Shown: in pieces, positions 12,192-29,169 of the stretch
Position numbering within the stretch: position 1 is the stretch's first letter
How the letters are laid out: each line of letters opens with the position of its first letter
Assembly: GCF_958298935.1 (NCBI RefSeq)
Contig: NC_084921.1
Coordinates: 8,752,001 to 8,816,000, forward strand
Reading direction: 5' to 3'
DNA length: 64,000 nt
Source: Phragmites australis
Taxonomy: Eukaryota; Streptophyta; Magnoliopsida; Poales; Poaceae
Translations under genes and position numbers: made by a program
The notes under the pieces: generated by a model
Told to the model about the DNA's origin: nothing
Database searches by the model: none
The model's input: the letters and a program-made list of their open reading frames with translations, nothing else

Positions 12192-13032
12192 GGGAAAACT
12201 GCAAAAACCCCCCCAAAAGTCACTTGGATTTTGACTTTCCCCCCCAAAAGTTGTTTTGTTGCAAAAAACCCCCCAAAAGTTTGACTTTGTTGCAAAAAAC
12301 CCCCTAAAAATTCAAAAAAAATAAAAAAATCATTAAAAAAATTCTAAAAAAAACTAGAGACAATTCTAAGACCTTCTGTGAAATTTGTTTTCAAAAATAA
12401 TATCCTTTGTATCATATTTCATGGAGAGGAAGTTTGGAAAAAAAAGAAAAATGTGCAGCTCATTTAATAACTCATGCTATTTTAACTTTGTCATGTCTAC
12501 CATTATTTTTCCTACACAAATAATTGTTTAAGTAAACTAATAAAAGGGGTTTCACTAATTTTGGGGGTGTTATGGATTAGTTATGAATTAATCTATCTGC
12601 AACACATTTACTCAATCCTGCACGTTACAATAACTATTTCAAGATTTCATGTATTTTTACAAGATAGAGGATCATGTAATAAGACTAAAAAATTTTGTTT
12701 CATGATTTTTGGATTAGTAAATAATTAACTATGCATTTAACTCGAATTAATAAATGAGTTGCACGTTTTTCTTTTTTTTCAAACTTACTCTCCATGAAAT
12801 ATGATGCAAAGGATATTATTTTTAAAAACAAATTTCACAAAAGGTCTTATAATTGTCTCTAGTTTTTTTAAGAATTTTTTGTGATTTTTTTTAAAAAAAA
12901 TTGAATTTTTGGGGGTGTTTTTGCAACAAAATCAAACCTTTGGGGAGGTTTTTTGCAACAAAACAACTTTTGAGGGGGAAAGTCAAAATCCAAGTGACTT
13001 TTGGGGGGGGGGGGGGGGGTTGCATTTATCCC
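12192..13032. mobile_element. Mutator-type MITE, copy 1 (841 bp, 9-bp TSD)
   Basis: Begins GGGAAAACTGCAAAA and ends with the inverted counterpart TTGCATTTATCCC. The ends are flanked by a perfect 9-bp direct duplication, ATCTATCTT, at 12183-12191 and 13033-13041. A 9-bp duplication is the hallmark of Mutator-superfamily insertion. The inverted arms are long (about 290 bp, imperfect), so most of the element could fold back on itself. It contains C- and G-homopolymer runs near the ends and no coding sequence. A second copy lies at 15504-16320. Confidence 0.9.
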
Positions 13033-13041
13033 ATCTATCTT

Positions 13042-15494
13042 CATAGTCAGTTTGCTCCTAAACCGTCATGCATCTCTAAGTAAACGAGATACTATTTGTT
13101 GATTAACTTATAAATCAACCATGTGCTACTATATAAATATAGCAATCTATATACTTTTGACCTTTTATCCATTGGAGGTTTGTGCATCGCCCTATGCAAT
13201 TTTTGTGTACCAACACAGTCGTAGTCTACTGTTGCAGAATGGGGGACTTGTTTGATCAAGCTCTCCCGGATTTTGATTTCAAACTCTTCGCTCGACCGAG
13301 GACATGTTTTAATCAATCTATTTCAGATGAACCGTGGTCGCAATTTTTCGCGCAACAATGATTTGCTTTCTCGATCTCGATCACTCTGTCTCGCGTGGAG
13401 ACTGGAGAATGATCGCGCGTGGCGTGAGCTGATGAGCGCCGACACGCCCATGGATCGGTCCGGTTGATTGCCACAGATCTCGCGCGCCACCGCTGCCGAT
13501 GGCGACGTAGGAGGACGCGGTTTCGTGACCCCTCGATTCCGGACGACTGGCTGGCGGTGGCGCGACGCGATGCGCCGCAGCACCTTCGCGTCGCGTCCCC
13601 ATCTTTAAATGGCGCGCCACCATCGGCGCGGCGGGCTTCTGGATTGACCGGGTCGTCTCAAGTACAATATCTCATTTTTTTAATTCAAAATCAATACCCC
13701 TTGACTAACGTGGCACCTGAAATTTCTCTTTTAAAAAAAAAAAATAAAAGATAGGCACCGGGTTTCTCGCTGAGTGTAGATTGTATTTTTTTAAAAGTTC
13801 CTTGCTAAGCATAGATTGTATTTTTTTTAACACGTGGCACCGACACATACATACTCTGATCTCTGACCTCTAAATCCTGATTGTTTTATTCATAGATTTA
13901 TTATCCAAGAGTGGGTCCGGACATATCACCGGGTGTGCACAAGCACACACAAAAAAAAAAATCAAGTGATGGAAGAACTCCAGCCGAGAGATACAACGAT
14001 CTGCCATTATCTAGTGATGGAAGAAAAAACAAACACGACCTTTGTCCATGCCGTGCATATCACCTAAACAATGTCTTCTCCTCATCCTCGCCAGTGGGAG
14101 CAATGAAGCTCTTGAAATCAACAAGGCCCTAGTGTTGAGCTATTGCCTCATCGGTCATGCGAGGGAGCAGCAAGTATCGTCAGTGTAAGGGATCATGCAC
14201 CACGAGCTAGACGTCCCTCAGAAATATGACGTCGTAGTAGTGAGATTTCAAGTCCCATTTGGGTCTACACTCGAGATGGACACAACCTTGGCGAAGGTCG
14301 CGGGTATGCTAGTATGTGAGAAGTCAATGGCGTGAGTGAGGACGCGGGCGAGAGGCGCAGAGGGATGGGTGGCTGTGAGGGGGTGGAGTAGGAAATGAAG
14401 CCGAGATGGGGAGGCATGTGGAGAGCACAGGAGTGACGGAAGATGGAGCGGTCAGTGACAATACGGCGGAAGGAGGCGTAGATGGTGGAGGCAGTGTAGG
14501 CAGGATGAGGATCCCCTGATGTCACGTGTCGTCGCTGACTTGTGGGTTCAACCTTACGTGTTAGTGATAAAGTCATCGTGATGTCGATGTCAGATGATCT
14601 GGATCTGTGTAGACAGGATTCGGCACAAACTGAATCAGCCCCAAACTTATGTGACGTCCCTAGACTTGAAATGTTCGATTTTTTTCTTCCTTGATTCTGA
14701 ATTTTCACGCTGCCAATTTTCTTAGCCGAATTTTCAAGAGTTAGAGTAGCAGCCATTTGTATCTATCCCTTTACAATTATGAACTTTCAGGATGCCACAA
14801 TGCCTGCACTAGAGATGTAGCAGGACGTATGTAGGCTTACGGTCCTGTTTAAAGTGATGTATAACTTATCTGCAAACTTATGTCCATGTCAATTGTTCTG
14901 GTAGACTCACCGATGAGATTTTTTTTTTTTAGATCCGCCATTGGTTGCGTCGATTTTGCCAGGTTCTCGAGTTTCGAATACCAACTTTGTCGTTAGTTTG
15001 TAAGCGAAAGATGCTGAAATTGGGGCTCAATCAGTTGCATGTGGACAGAAACAAAAATACTTTAGTGAAGCCAGGGTCAACGAAAAATACAGTGACGGTG
15101 CGGAGTGTCACACACTGACATGAGCTGCCATGCATGCATGGCTGCCTCTTATGAAGACTTGATAACTGTAGTGTCGTGCTACTTATGGAAGGAATTAGTA
15201 CCACCGAAAAATGTCAGTTTGGTACTGATATTTTAGCTTGTAAACAGAAGAGAGAATTGTAAATGCCACATGTTTTATGGTTCGGACAAACCCACGATTA
15301 ATTCTTGATCGGTAACACATTTTATGTTTATTGTAGAAAGTTTTACAAAACATAACCGTAACCAAATTTACCAGATTTGACGAGGGGTCTAAGACAGATG
15401 TCAAAAGGTTGGAAACTTTGAAGAAAATCAGCAACGTTTTGAGTTTCCCTGCTTAAATATGATAAATTAATCACGATAAATCCCAAACATTACA
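13042..15494. other. Intergenic block between two MITE copies
   Basis: Unrecognised. A GC-rich island at about 13370-13660 yields overlapping short frames on both strands, rich in Arg and Ala, and the minus strand at 14265-14756 carries a 163-codon frame of unusual Ser/Pro-rich composition. I match neither to a family and see no splice or promoter support. They may be remnants of old genes or mobile DNA. Confidence 0.3.
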
Positions 15495-15503
15495 TATAAT
15501 AAA

Positions 15504-16320
15504 GGGAAAACTGCAAACCCCCCCCCCCCAAAGTCACTTGGATTTTAATTTTCCCCCCAAAAATTGTTTTGTTGCAAAAAAAACCCCTAAAAGTTTGATT
15601 TTGTTGCAAAAGACCCCTAAAAATTCAAAAAAAATAAAATAAAAAATCATAAAACAAAATTCTAAAAAAAACTAGAGACAATTATAAGACCTTCTGTGAT
15701 TTTTTTTTTAAAATAATATCCTTTGCATCATATTTCATGGAGAGGAAGTTTGGAAAAAAAAGAAAATGTGCAGCTCATTTATTAACTCATGTTATTTTAA
15801 CTTTGTCATGTCTACTATTATTTTTCCTACACAAATAATTGTTTAAGTAAACTAATAAAAGTGGTTTCACTAATTTTGGAGGTGTTATAGATTAGTTATG
15901 AATTAATCTATCTGCAACACATTTACTCAATCCTGCACGTTACAATAACTATTTCAAGATTTCATGTATTTTTACAAGATATAGGATCATGTAAGAAGAC
16001 TAAAAAACTTTGTTTCATGATTTTTGGATTATTAAATAATTAACTATGCATTTAACTCGAATTAATAAATGAGTTGCACGTTTTCTTTTTTTTCAAACTT
16101 ACTCTCCATGAAATATGATGCAAAGGATATTATTTTTGAAAACAATTTCACAAAAGGTCTTATAATTATCTCTAGTTTTTTTTAGAATTTTTTAAAATTT
16201 GTTTTGAATTTTTGGGGGTGTTTTTGCAACTAAATCAAACCTTGGGGGGTTGCAACAAAACAACTTTTGGGGGGGAAGTCAAAATCCAAGTGACTTTTGG
16301 GTTTTTTTTGCATTTATCCC
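15504..16320. mobile_element. Mutator-type MITE, copy 2 (817 bp, 9-bp TSD)
   Basis: Same family and orientation as the copy at 12192-13032, alignable from end to end with small indels. Flanked by a different perfect 9-bp duplication, TATAATAAA, at 15495-15503 and 16321-16329, which proves an independent insertion. Inverted arms are about 290 bp and there is no coding capacity, so it depends on a Mutator-like transposase elsewhere. Confidence 0.9.
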
Positions 16321-16329
16321 TATAATAAA

Positions 16330-17880
16330 ACCTGTATAATTCTTTTGCACATGTGGCTATAATATCAATTGCATTATTTCATTTACTGAAAACAATGGCC
16401 AGAGTAAATGAAGGTCATTCGTTGCCGAGTCAAAGCACTTAAACCGAGGCTAAATTGCCTACAAGAGGATTGACTTTTGAATCACTTTAAGAAACCCTCA
16501 TGGAGGACTTGCAGATGTTCAACTTCAACTCCGATGAAACTTGAACTGTTCAACTTATACACACGCACAGTACTACTCATAATTAAGTACTTATTATTTG
16601 TATATATACTATTCACATATATATACACACTTAAGTACTTATTATTTTTATATTATACTACTCATAATATTTTTGTTCTTTTTTATTTGTACTTATTAGT
16701 CTTTCACAGTCTTCAAGATGTAGCTTCGACTACTACTTTTTATAACTTAACGTGAGATATATATAGATCAAAGAAAAATTTAGTAGATTGAGAAAAAGGA
16801 ATTCAATTCTGGGCATTTGTAAAGACAAATACAATAGTATATTTTTTATATAGCCAATCTTGATCATTTTAAACATATTAATGGACAAACTTTTAAAAGT
16901 TTGACTATACATATTCTAAAAAGACAAAAAAATAGAACAGAGGGAGTATTTTTACAATTACTAGAGGAGGTGCATCCTGGGTCCCCAACTCAATTGTAGT
17001 ACTGAAATGAAACAAAAAGGAAAAGAGAAAATGTGATCTTTCTACGCATGCTCTTCAAACAATAATGTGACGAGTGATTATGAACAGACGGCCATACAAA
17101 AAACGACGAATAAGAGTTTAGCTTGTAACGTTCCATTGGTCGTGCGAAAAATGGCCTCATTTACCATTTCTCTATAAAACACATCAACAAAATTTTCAAA
17201 AAAGAGACATTTTAAACATGGCTTTTGTCTTTAGCAAGTACGAAGAGTTATTAAATAAGGAATGCATGTACTCGACACTAGAGAGACGACAATGCAACAG
17301 TGTTTAATTATAGAGTTTTGGGTTGCTGGACATTGTGAGCATTTTGGCTGCACCGACCTGTTTGAAATGGAGGATTTCTATAGGAATTTTGTAAAATTTG
17401 TATTGTTTATTGTAAAATTCTTGTGTTCTAAACATGTCCTAAAACTTGCAAGAGCATTTAGGGTCAAGTTCTAAGCATGCATGCAGGCCAAATCCATAGC
17501 GAAGCCATGTGCACACACCTGTTCGACACAACTAAAATCCAAAGTATGTGTCTTCTCTATTGCTTAGATATTCTTACACAAAAAAAGGGAGCATAGGAAG
17601 AACCTTTTCAACTTTTGCTCTGTAACTGTTCCAAAGAAAATACCATGGTAGAAGGAGAAGAGAAGGACCATGTGAATTTGTATTTCCTCCCCACTCTTTT
17701 AAGTTAATACATGTGATTTAAGCAAACAGTACATGGCCCCGCTCATAGCTAATTACTAGTAATACTTGCTTGCTAAGAAATTCCTTTTGATTCAATCTAG
17801 TACACCTTTAATCTTGAAATAGGTAGCGTTGTTTCTTGCTTTAACTAGGAATATGAAGATCAAGGTAACGCTAAAAAGTT
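16330..17880. other. AT-rich intergenic spacer
   Basis: No gene recognised. A sequence ending ACAGAGGGAGTA at 16937-16948 looks like one end of a Stowaway or mariner element, but no partner terminus is evident to its left, so it is probably a truncated or decayed copy. Confidence 0.35.
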
Positions 17881-18119
17881 CCTAAAAAAATGAAGTCACA
17901 GCGGAAGTGTGAAATCCATAATAGTAAGGGGCCAAAGTTAAAATGGACATCTTTTTCCAACGCAGGAACAGTGACCCTGCACTTCAGCCCCGCTCTCTCT
18001 CTCTCTCTGGAAAGACGAGTGGAAATTGGAATCCATTCCCACTCTGCTGTGAGAGGAGGCTCAGGCAGGGTGGGTGACCTTGCGGTTGCGGGAGAGATTT
18101 CTTCCCCAAAGTAAAGAGT

Positions 18120-18805
18120 CACATGCGTTGGATTTTGAGGGCAAGAGGCGACACAGAGTGAGAGAGAGAGAGAGAGAGAAAAAGAGAAGGAAGCGAGAGG
18201 AAGGAGAGGCCATTCTCGTCTCGCTTGCTTGCTTTGTTGTTCTTGCGGCTGCCCCGCCCCGCTCCGCCTTCAATGCTACCGCGTTACTGCTGGATCTGAG
18301 AGACCCATCGCGTCTGCCTCTGCCTTGAAGCTAATCTTGAGTTCTTGAGTTCTTGACTCCTGCTTCCCCAAGATTCTGTTTTTCTTTCGGAATCCCGTCT
18401 TCCGTTGCTGCTTCTTTGCCACATCCGTGATAAAGGTGGGATCTTGGCTAAGTTTCCGGAAGGTTTGATTTTTTTATCTTCTCCCTCGGCTTTTGGTTTT
18501 GAAGAGACGCAGCCTCTTTTTGGGAATGCAGTGATGTGCGTGCTGATTTGAGTGAGAAGCTTTTCTTCCGGTGCTACAGGTGAGATTTCACCTCCTCCGC
18601 GTTCTTGCACCGCCAAGAGAGAAGGAAAGGGAGAAGAAAGGACAGAAGCGAAATTCCGTTTGGTTGCTGCGCCAATCTGCGATATTTTCTCGCGAGGAGG
18701 CTCAATTCTCCCTTGAATTTCGGCGTGTGACATGATTTTCTCATCCATTTCCACCAAGACGACAGCAGCTGCGACGACACTGTAGTGCTAGCCTAGTGGG
18801 CTCCA
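18120..18805 (+). promoter_or_regulatory. Probable transcribed leader of the PERK gene
   Basis: GC-richer than the DNA to the left, with a (GA)n run at about 18161-18178 typical of grass leaders. The region runs without transposon features to the ATG at 18806. A leader intron is possible but I could not fix its borders. Confidence 0.4.
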
Positions 18806-21779
18806 ATGGCGTCCTCGCCTTCTCCCTCCCCGGGCAACATCAAGGCCACCTTGCCGCCGTCCACTGCAACCCCATCACAGGCATCCACCACACCGTCACC
18901 TTCCACTCCCACACCGGCCTCCCTGGCTCCGGTGACGCAGCCCAATGCCACCCCGGCCGACCCCCCCTCCACGCCGCCGGCTGCGCCCCCTCCCCTTCCC
19001 CCCGCAGCCACGCCGCCCCCACAACCCGCTTCCCCACCGCCCTCATCCCCGCCTCCTCCGGCCACCGTGCCGCCACCGCTAGTAGTTGTTGCTTCTCCAC
19101 CACCCGCCCCAGTAGTAGTGCCGCCACCCTCGCCACCGGCTGCAATGCCGCCCCCATCTACACCTGCTGCCCCTCCAAAGGCTTCGCAATTGATCCCCCC
19201 TGCGGCAGCATCGCCACCCCCATCCAATTTGCCAGCGCCCAACCCGCCATCGGACCCAACGCCACCGACGGTAGTGCAGTCACCTCCACCACCACGGCGT
19301 CGCAGGCCACCAAGAACGCCTACAAGTCAGCCAGAACCTCCACCCCTGGCGCCACCACCTTCTGGAATTCCTGTCAAACCTTCCCCGACTAGTCCTTCGC
19401 CAACCTCCGGAGATCCTTTGATCCCTACTCCCACTAGCCCCTCGCCTCCCGGGGCGCCACCATCCACGCCAGGCTCTAGTTCTCCGTCGGTGCCAGCCCC
19501 AGCCACGGCAGCTGATCCAACCAGCCCGGCAACCATCAGCAGCCCTAGTTCCAACAAGTCATCAAATCCCATCACGAAGGGCAGCAGCAACTCACAAAGC
19601 AGTGGTGGAATGACTTCTGGTGCAAAGGCAGGCATTGGTGTAGTCTTTGCCATTATTGTGCTTAGCTTGTTTGGAGCTGCATTTTGGTACAAGAAGAAAC
19701 GGAGGAGAGTGCATGGTTACCATGCTGGGTTCGTGATGCCTTCACCTGCCTCGTCTCCTACACAGGTGTTAGGTAATTTAGTCAAGTGCATACACACCTT
19801 AAAAGTAAGGTTAGTCTTTATATATTCCTGAGCTATGAACTGAGCAACTACAACTCATTTTTGTCCTGGGTATTCAGCTAAAACTAACTACAGTGCCGGG
19901 AGTCCTGAATCAAAAGAATCAATGCCAGAGTTCAGCATGGGCAACTGTCGGTTCTTCACTTATCAGGAATTGTATCAGATCACAAATGGTTTCTCAGCTC
20001 AGAGCCTGCTAGGGGAAGGTGGGTTTGGATCAGTGTACAAGGGTTGCTTGGCTGATGGAAGAGAGGTTGCAGTTAAGAAACTGAAAGATGGTAGCGGGCA
20101 GGGGGAACGCGAGTTCCATGCTGAGGTGGAGATTATCAGTCGCGTTCATCATCGCCATCTAGTTTCTCTTGTAGGATATTGCATCTCAGATGACCAGAGA
20201 TTGCTTGTCTATGATTTTGTGCCTAACAACACACTGCACTATCATATTCATGGTATGTTGTAATCTTTTATTCTTTTATGTAGTATTGCACAGGAGCATT
20301 TTCATTGTTCTCTGTCCAGACTAAATAACTGCTGTATACTTGTATTGTCTGTCATCGTAGGACGTGGAGTGCCGGTTTTGGATTGGCCAGCTAGGGTTAA
20401 AATCGCTGCTGGCTCAGCTCGGGGAATAGCCTACCTTCACGAAGATTGTAATGTCATTTCTTTTCCCCTTCACCTTTATTCCGGTGATAATTTGCACTAA
20501 TTTCATTTTTTGTTACTTGATATTTTCCTTGGCAGGCCATCCCCGTATAATCCACCGAGATATAAAGTCCTCTAATATTTTACTGGATAATTACTTTGAA
20601 GCCCAGGTACCTATGCTTTTTACATAACTTAAATGATATCTTATGATACAATTGTTGTTACTAACTGGATAGGTGCCCATTTGCTAGGTCGCTGATTTTG
20701 GCCTCGCAAGGTTAGCTCTGGATGCTTGCACGCATGTAACTACACGGGTGATGGGAACTTTTGGGTAAGTAAAACAGTGACAAGTCCAAGACAACAGCTC
20801 ACATTTGCTTATAATCTGACAGTTGTTTCTTATTTAGATACATGGCCCCAGAGTACGCGGCGAGTGGCAAGTTGACTGAGAGATCTGATGTATTCTCTTT
20901 CGGTGTTGTTCTCTTGGAGCTTATTACTGGTAGAAAGCCTGTCGATGCATCAAAGCCATTGGGTGATGAGAGCCTTGTTGAGTGGGTAAGCTATAGCAGT
21001 AAATTTGATTCATAAAGATGTTTCCAGTCTATCACCCCTACACTAGCAAAGGAAAACTAAAAACTATTCCCTAAGTTTATTTCCACATTTGAACTGTTAA
21101 GCAGACTCGCTCACTGATAACGTTCAATTTAATATACTGTTGACCTCTTCAAATCCATTCTTGATTTGTGGTTTTTCAGAAGGTAATCCATGTAGTCAGC
21201 CAAAACGTACTGGTAAACTGTGGACCAGCCATTTTGAGAACACATTCTGATAAAATCTTTTGTAACCCCATAGAAAAGTAATCTTTCGTAACTTACTACA
21301 AACAAACATTTGTTGACAGCATAGTTATCTGCAGGCTAGGCCATTGCTCGTGCAAGCACTTGAGACTGGCAATGTAGGGGAGCTGATGGACGCCAGGCTC
21401 GATAAGAAGTATAACGAAGTTGAAATTTTCCGCATGATTGAAGCTGCTGCAGCTTGTATTCGACATTCAGCATCTCATAGACCCAGAATGAGTCAGGTAT
21501 AAGATTAAAGAAGATTACATGCACATCTGATTAGACCAGAACTTGACATTTTGTCACTTCTCTCAGGTGGTGCGAGCTCTTGATAGCTTAGCTGATGTCG
21601 ATCTAACCAACGGTGTCCAGCCCGGTAAGAGCGAGATGTTCAACGGTGCGAATACGTCAGAGATCAGGCTGTTTCAGCGGATGGCATTTGGCAGCCAAGA
21701 TTTCACGACTGATTTCAGCCAGTCTAGCTGGAACAGCCAGAGTAGAGGTCTCGATGGCTCTGGTTCAAGGCAATTGTAA
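18806..21779 (+). CDS. PERK: Proline-rich extensin-like receptor kinase (PERK), 8 exons
   Basis: Exons: 18806-19772, 19878-20252, 20361-20447, 20536-20606, 20688-20764, 20838-20985, 21335-21496, 21567-21779. Phases agree and give 699 residues. Residues 1-270 are an extracellular Pro/Ser/Thr-rich domain with many SPPPP- and TPPP-type clusters and no cleavable signal peptide, as usual for PERKs. One membrane segment (about 276-295) is followed by a basic stop-transfer (KKKRRR). The cytoplasmic kinase has the glycine loop [11 protein letters not shown] (about 368-378), the invariant lysine in VAVKKLK, the catalytic HRDIKSSN (Asp about 485), DFGLAR (Asp about 503) and GTFGYMAPEY. It is therefore an active-type RD Ser/Thr kinase. 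PERKs sit in the plasma membrane, contact the wall and act in wall sensing and growth control (family knowledge). The ligand cannot be inferred. Confidence 0.95.
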
Positions 21780-22265
21780 TCATCTTTGTAAATTCTTAAT
21801 CTGATTAGCTAGGGCATCTTGTATCGGTTTTTTTCTCATGTTATTCTTTGAGTGGATCAATCAAGTAGTATTTTTTTGGCCATCTCTGTCTACCACTAAC
21901 ATATATCATCTGCTGAGGTCTGCTTGATTGTGCAAATTTGGCTCCTCTGACAAACAAAAACTTGTTAACTTGTGCAATTGCTCAATTGAGTTTGCAGATT
22001 TTACAATATTCTTGTATTCACCAATGCCTCAGAAATTGTGAATTTCGACCGGAAACAATTAATCCAAGTTAGGCTTTGCGCAAAGTTTCTTCAATTATCT
22101 GCCTTTTCTGATGGTTCCTATATAAACAAAAAACTGTGCATAAGCTGCGGTTCAGTACCCAATCTGTTTGGAGTCCCGGGCAAAATGTGCATTATAGCTG
22201 AAAAGGAAGTGAAGAGAAAAGAAACGAGGGGATATCTGCGATTGGGTTGGCCCTAATGGCTGTCC
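21780..22265. other. PERK 3' flank
   Basis: AT-rich DNA downstream of the PERK stop, presumably including its 3' untranslated region. Nothing else is recognised. Confidence 0.35.
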
Positions 22266-22268
22266 TAA

Positions 22269-22562
22269 GGGTCTGTTTGTTTGAGTTTTTATTTTTGAGC
22301 TTTTCTAAATAGCTATGTTGTTGGTTTGTCTGAAAAGCTGTTTTTGGAAATAGGCTATTGATTTTTACAATAAATTTTTGGTTTCTCAGCACATAACTTC
22401 TCAAAAAATCACATCTCAGCGAGTTTCTCAGGTTTAGTTCATTTTTATCAGAAGCAGGTTTCAGACTTCTGGCTTTTCCAGAAACTACTTCTCCAAAACC
22501 TGTTTATTTTAGCTTCTGACTTTTGCCAGTAGCAGAAACAGAAGCAGAAAACAAACAGAACC
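22269..22562. mobile_element. Tourist-like MITE (PIF/Harbinger type), copy 1
   Basis: 294 bp. Begins GGGTCTGTTTGTTTG and ends AAACAAACAGAACC, which are inverted copies of each other. Flanked on both sides by TAA (22266-22268 and 22563-22565), the 3-bp target preference of PIF/Harbinger elements. Internally it has repeated GAGCTTTTCT- and GAAGCAG-like words. No coding sequence. A diverged relative lies at 45506-45808. Confidence 0.8.
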
Positions 22563-22565
22563 TAA

Positions 22566-22949
22566 ATGTCCTTTACAAGAGGGTTACAGTGACCCGGAAG
22601 GGGAGAAGATGCTCCTGGCACCTCATTGGATCTAATTGGACACCACCAATTACTATACTAATCATGTGCCAGGGCACCACTTGTTTCTCGTGACGCATGC
22701 CATGAGCGACGTAGTGGCTGATGCCTCAGTGTGTGTCAAACTACCAGTGCTGAGTGCTGACTACATGATTGGGATGGATGGGAAATTGGTAATGGACAGT
22801 AGGTATTTCAGTGCGCGCACCACACGGCAAAATGGTTGTGTAAATGTGTAATCTAGTGCCCTGAGAGTCATGAATAACTCGTGAGTCTTTTCAATTTTCA
22901 AACAGGGTTACGCTGAAAAGAGTCATAGTAGAGATGTGCAACATGTTAG
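22566..22949. other. Spacer, no gene recognised
   Basis: Contains one 71-codon frame without recognisable features. Nothing supports transcription. Confidence 0.3.
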
Positions 22950-23197
22950 TACTCCATGTAAAACGTATTTTGTTCTGAAAAAAAATCAAACTTTATAAAT
23001 TTTAATTGATAATTAGTCAAATTATATATATGTTTAGTATATAAAATTTGTTTTAATAGATTTATATTTCAAAATATTTTTAATATGATGTTGACTTTAT
23101 AGCGGATGACATATCTTAAGAGAAATTATCGGTCAAAATTTATTTTTAATAACTTTTCAAAATAAAATACATCATATATTCTTGAACGGATGAAGTA
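22950..23197. mobile_element. Stowaway-like MITE
   Basis: About 248 bp, bounded by TA at each end. The right end, read on the minus strand, starts TACTTCATCCGTTCAAG, a Stowaway-type terminus. The left end TACTCCATGTA is a diverged counterpart. Very AT-rich and non-coding. The left boundary is less certain than the right. Confidence 0.55.
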
Positions 23198-24594
23198 CTA
23201 TTTTCTGCAAGATTTCTACCGTCCGAATAAAGCAAATGATCCTAGTAGGATCTTTAGAGATTTTGTGCTCGTAGCCTCTTAAAGATCTTATGTAACTCGG
23301 GAACGTTTCAGTTGCACGCCTATGCCAATTTGCGAAGTGGGTTTAATGATTAAACTTTAATCATTGCAGGTAGTTTTTTTTCTCTCCTTTTCATCTGAAT
23401 CATCGCAGGGAGTTCTTAGTACTCAATGGCTCAGAATCTTAATCCGTCATCTGAATAATCACTTCCACTTTCCCATTTTGATAAGTAGCTTCATCTATAG
23501 CTGTGTGCATCCTCATTTGGATAAGTAGCTTCATCTATAGCTGTGCATCCAAGATTTTCTGAAGTGATCTGTCCAACTAAGTAGAAAAGGGCAGAGCGTG
23601 ACAGATCAGCACTCTAACCTATTGAGCTATTTCTCTAACTTTCAATCAATTGCTAAAAACAACCGTTCTAGTAGGGACATAGCCCGAGGCCGGAATGCTT
23701 TTATTCTATTTTTTTAAAAAAATAAGTAGCAATCTAATATAGAGATGAAAATAAGCGCATAATGTGTCAAGATCTGATCATTCATTTAAGTTGGGGTACA
23801 AGTTACATGTGTAATGTAATTTTGCTGGGCCTGTTGAATATGTAATCAAGTGAACAAGAACAATTCTGCGCTGAGAAGTAATTCCTCTCGTCAAGGTGAA
23901 AACATTTCGAGCCATCACGAGGCAAAGTGATTTTTTTTTTCTTCAGCTCAGCGGTCGCTGGTCAGCACGCACACAATGGGAAGCAAAATCTAGACCGTGA
24001 CAGTTGTTCAGCACTTTTCAGGAACATGATGACTATCTGAAGATCTATCAAGGATATGTAAATTATTCTTTTGCCCGTCTGTTACTTTTTATTGCTATAC
24101 TTGACATACATGGTACAAGATGAGCCTTGTGCTGAGTAGCGCACGGTCATCTTATTTTATATTGTTTCTTCTATCATATGCGACAGTGACATATACACCA
24201 TGAATTAATTCCCCTTACAATTCACAAAAGATATAGCGAAAGCAACATATTTTACATCTCATCTTTTCTTAATTTGCCCACAACAACTTCACAATGAAGA
24301 ATGAATATGTGAAGAAGGTTGCCTGCATCAAGTCAGAGACGATAAGAAGGTAACCCAGATAACACAGTGGTTCTTGATTCAATGCAACACTTCTAATGGA
24401 TGCAGATTGAAAATCAAGTAGTGCAAGGAAATTATTATAGTTGATAATGAGTGTACTTTAATGTGCCACAAACAAAGATTTACACAAATCATCAGTATAA
24501 TAAAGAACTGAACTTTTTGCTTTTGGTGTCAAAACAAAAAAGTTTCGCTTTCTGGAACAGAAAAAAAGGTCTGAAGAACAAACACGGGAGGAAC
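23198..24594. other. Spacer downstream of the AACT gene
   Basis: AT-rich with no gene recognised. It holds a short direct duplication (about 35 bp, 23476-23512 and 23516-23550) around GATAAGTAGCTTCATC and a weak tRNA-like patch (23569-23640, minus). The AACT 3' untranslated region should occupy its right edge. Confidence 0.35.
23476..23550. repeat. Two-copy direct repeat (~35-bp unit)
   Basis: Two adjacent, nearly identical copies sharing GATAAGTAGCTTCATC plus CTATAGCTGTG, differing by a TG insertion in the first. Non-coding. Confidence 0.75.
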
Positions 24595-29008
<4,414 letters not shown>

Positions 29009-29078
29009 GACGAGGTCAGAGACGGAGATGCCTCGCTGCCGACGGCGAGGAACCCAGCCCACGCGCGCGCGCGCGCCC

Positions 29079-29080
<2 letters not shown>

Positions 29081-29121
<41 letters not shown>
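29081..29121 (-). repeat. (GA)n/(CT)n microsatellite in the AACT leader
   Basis: About 20 GA units on the + strand, read as (CT)n in the AACT transcript leader, preceded by an alternating CG run at about 29061-29080. The leader lies between the TATA box and the start codon. Confidence 0.9.
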
Positions 29122-29123
<2 letters not shown>

Positions 29124-29159
29124 GAGAAACCGAGAAGAGGAAGCGGAAATTTCGCCAAG

Positions 29160-29165
29160 TTTATA
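29160..29165 (-). promoter_or_regulatory. Probable TATA box of the AACT gene
   Basis: Reads TATAAA on the minus strand within GCTATAAACTTGG, 152 bp upstream of the AACT start codon. With the usual ~30-bp spacing, transcription would start near 29130 and the (CT)n tract would be in the leader. Confidence 0.55.
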
Positions 29166-29169
29166 GCAG

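Noticed and set aside
13323..13623. GC-rich island frames as a gene
   Set aside because: Competing frames on both strands with biased composition and no conserved motif; evidence too weak.
14265..14756. 163-codon minus-strand frame as a gene
   Set aside because: No recognisable domain, no promoter or splice support, and the sequence looks like old repeat DNA; left as unrecognised.
16937..16948. Complete Stowaway MITE
   Set aside because: Only one terminus is visible; no matching inverted partner to the left, so not annotated as an element.
18793..19242. Glycine-rich frame on the minus strand of the PERK first exon
   Set aside because: Reverse complement of proline codons gives glycine codons; no independent evidence.
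29009..29158. N-terminal extension of AACT
   Set aside because: The frame runs through the (CT)n repeat, has no ATG (it begins at TTG) and reaches the TATA box.
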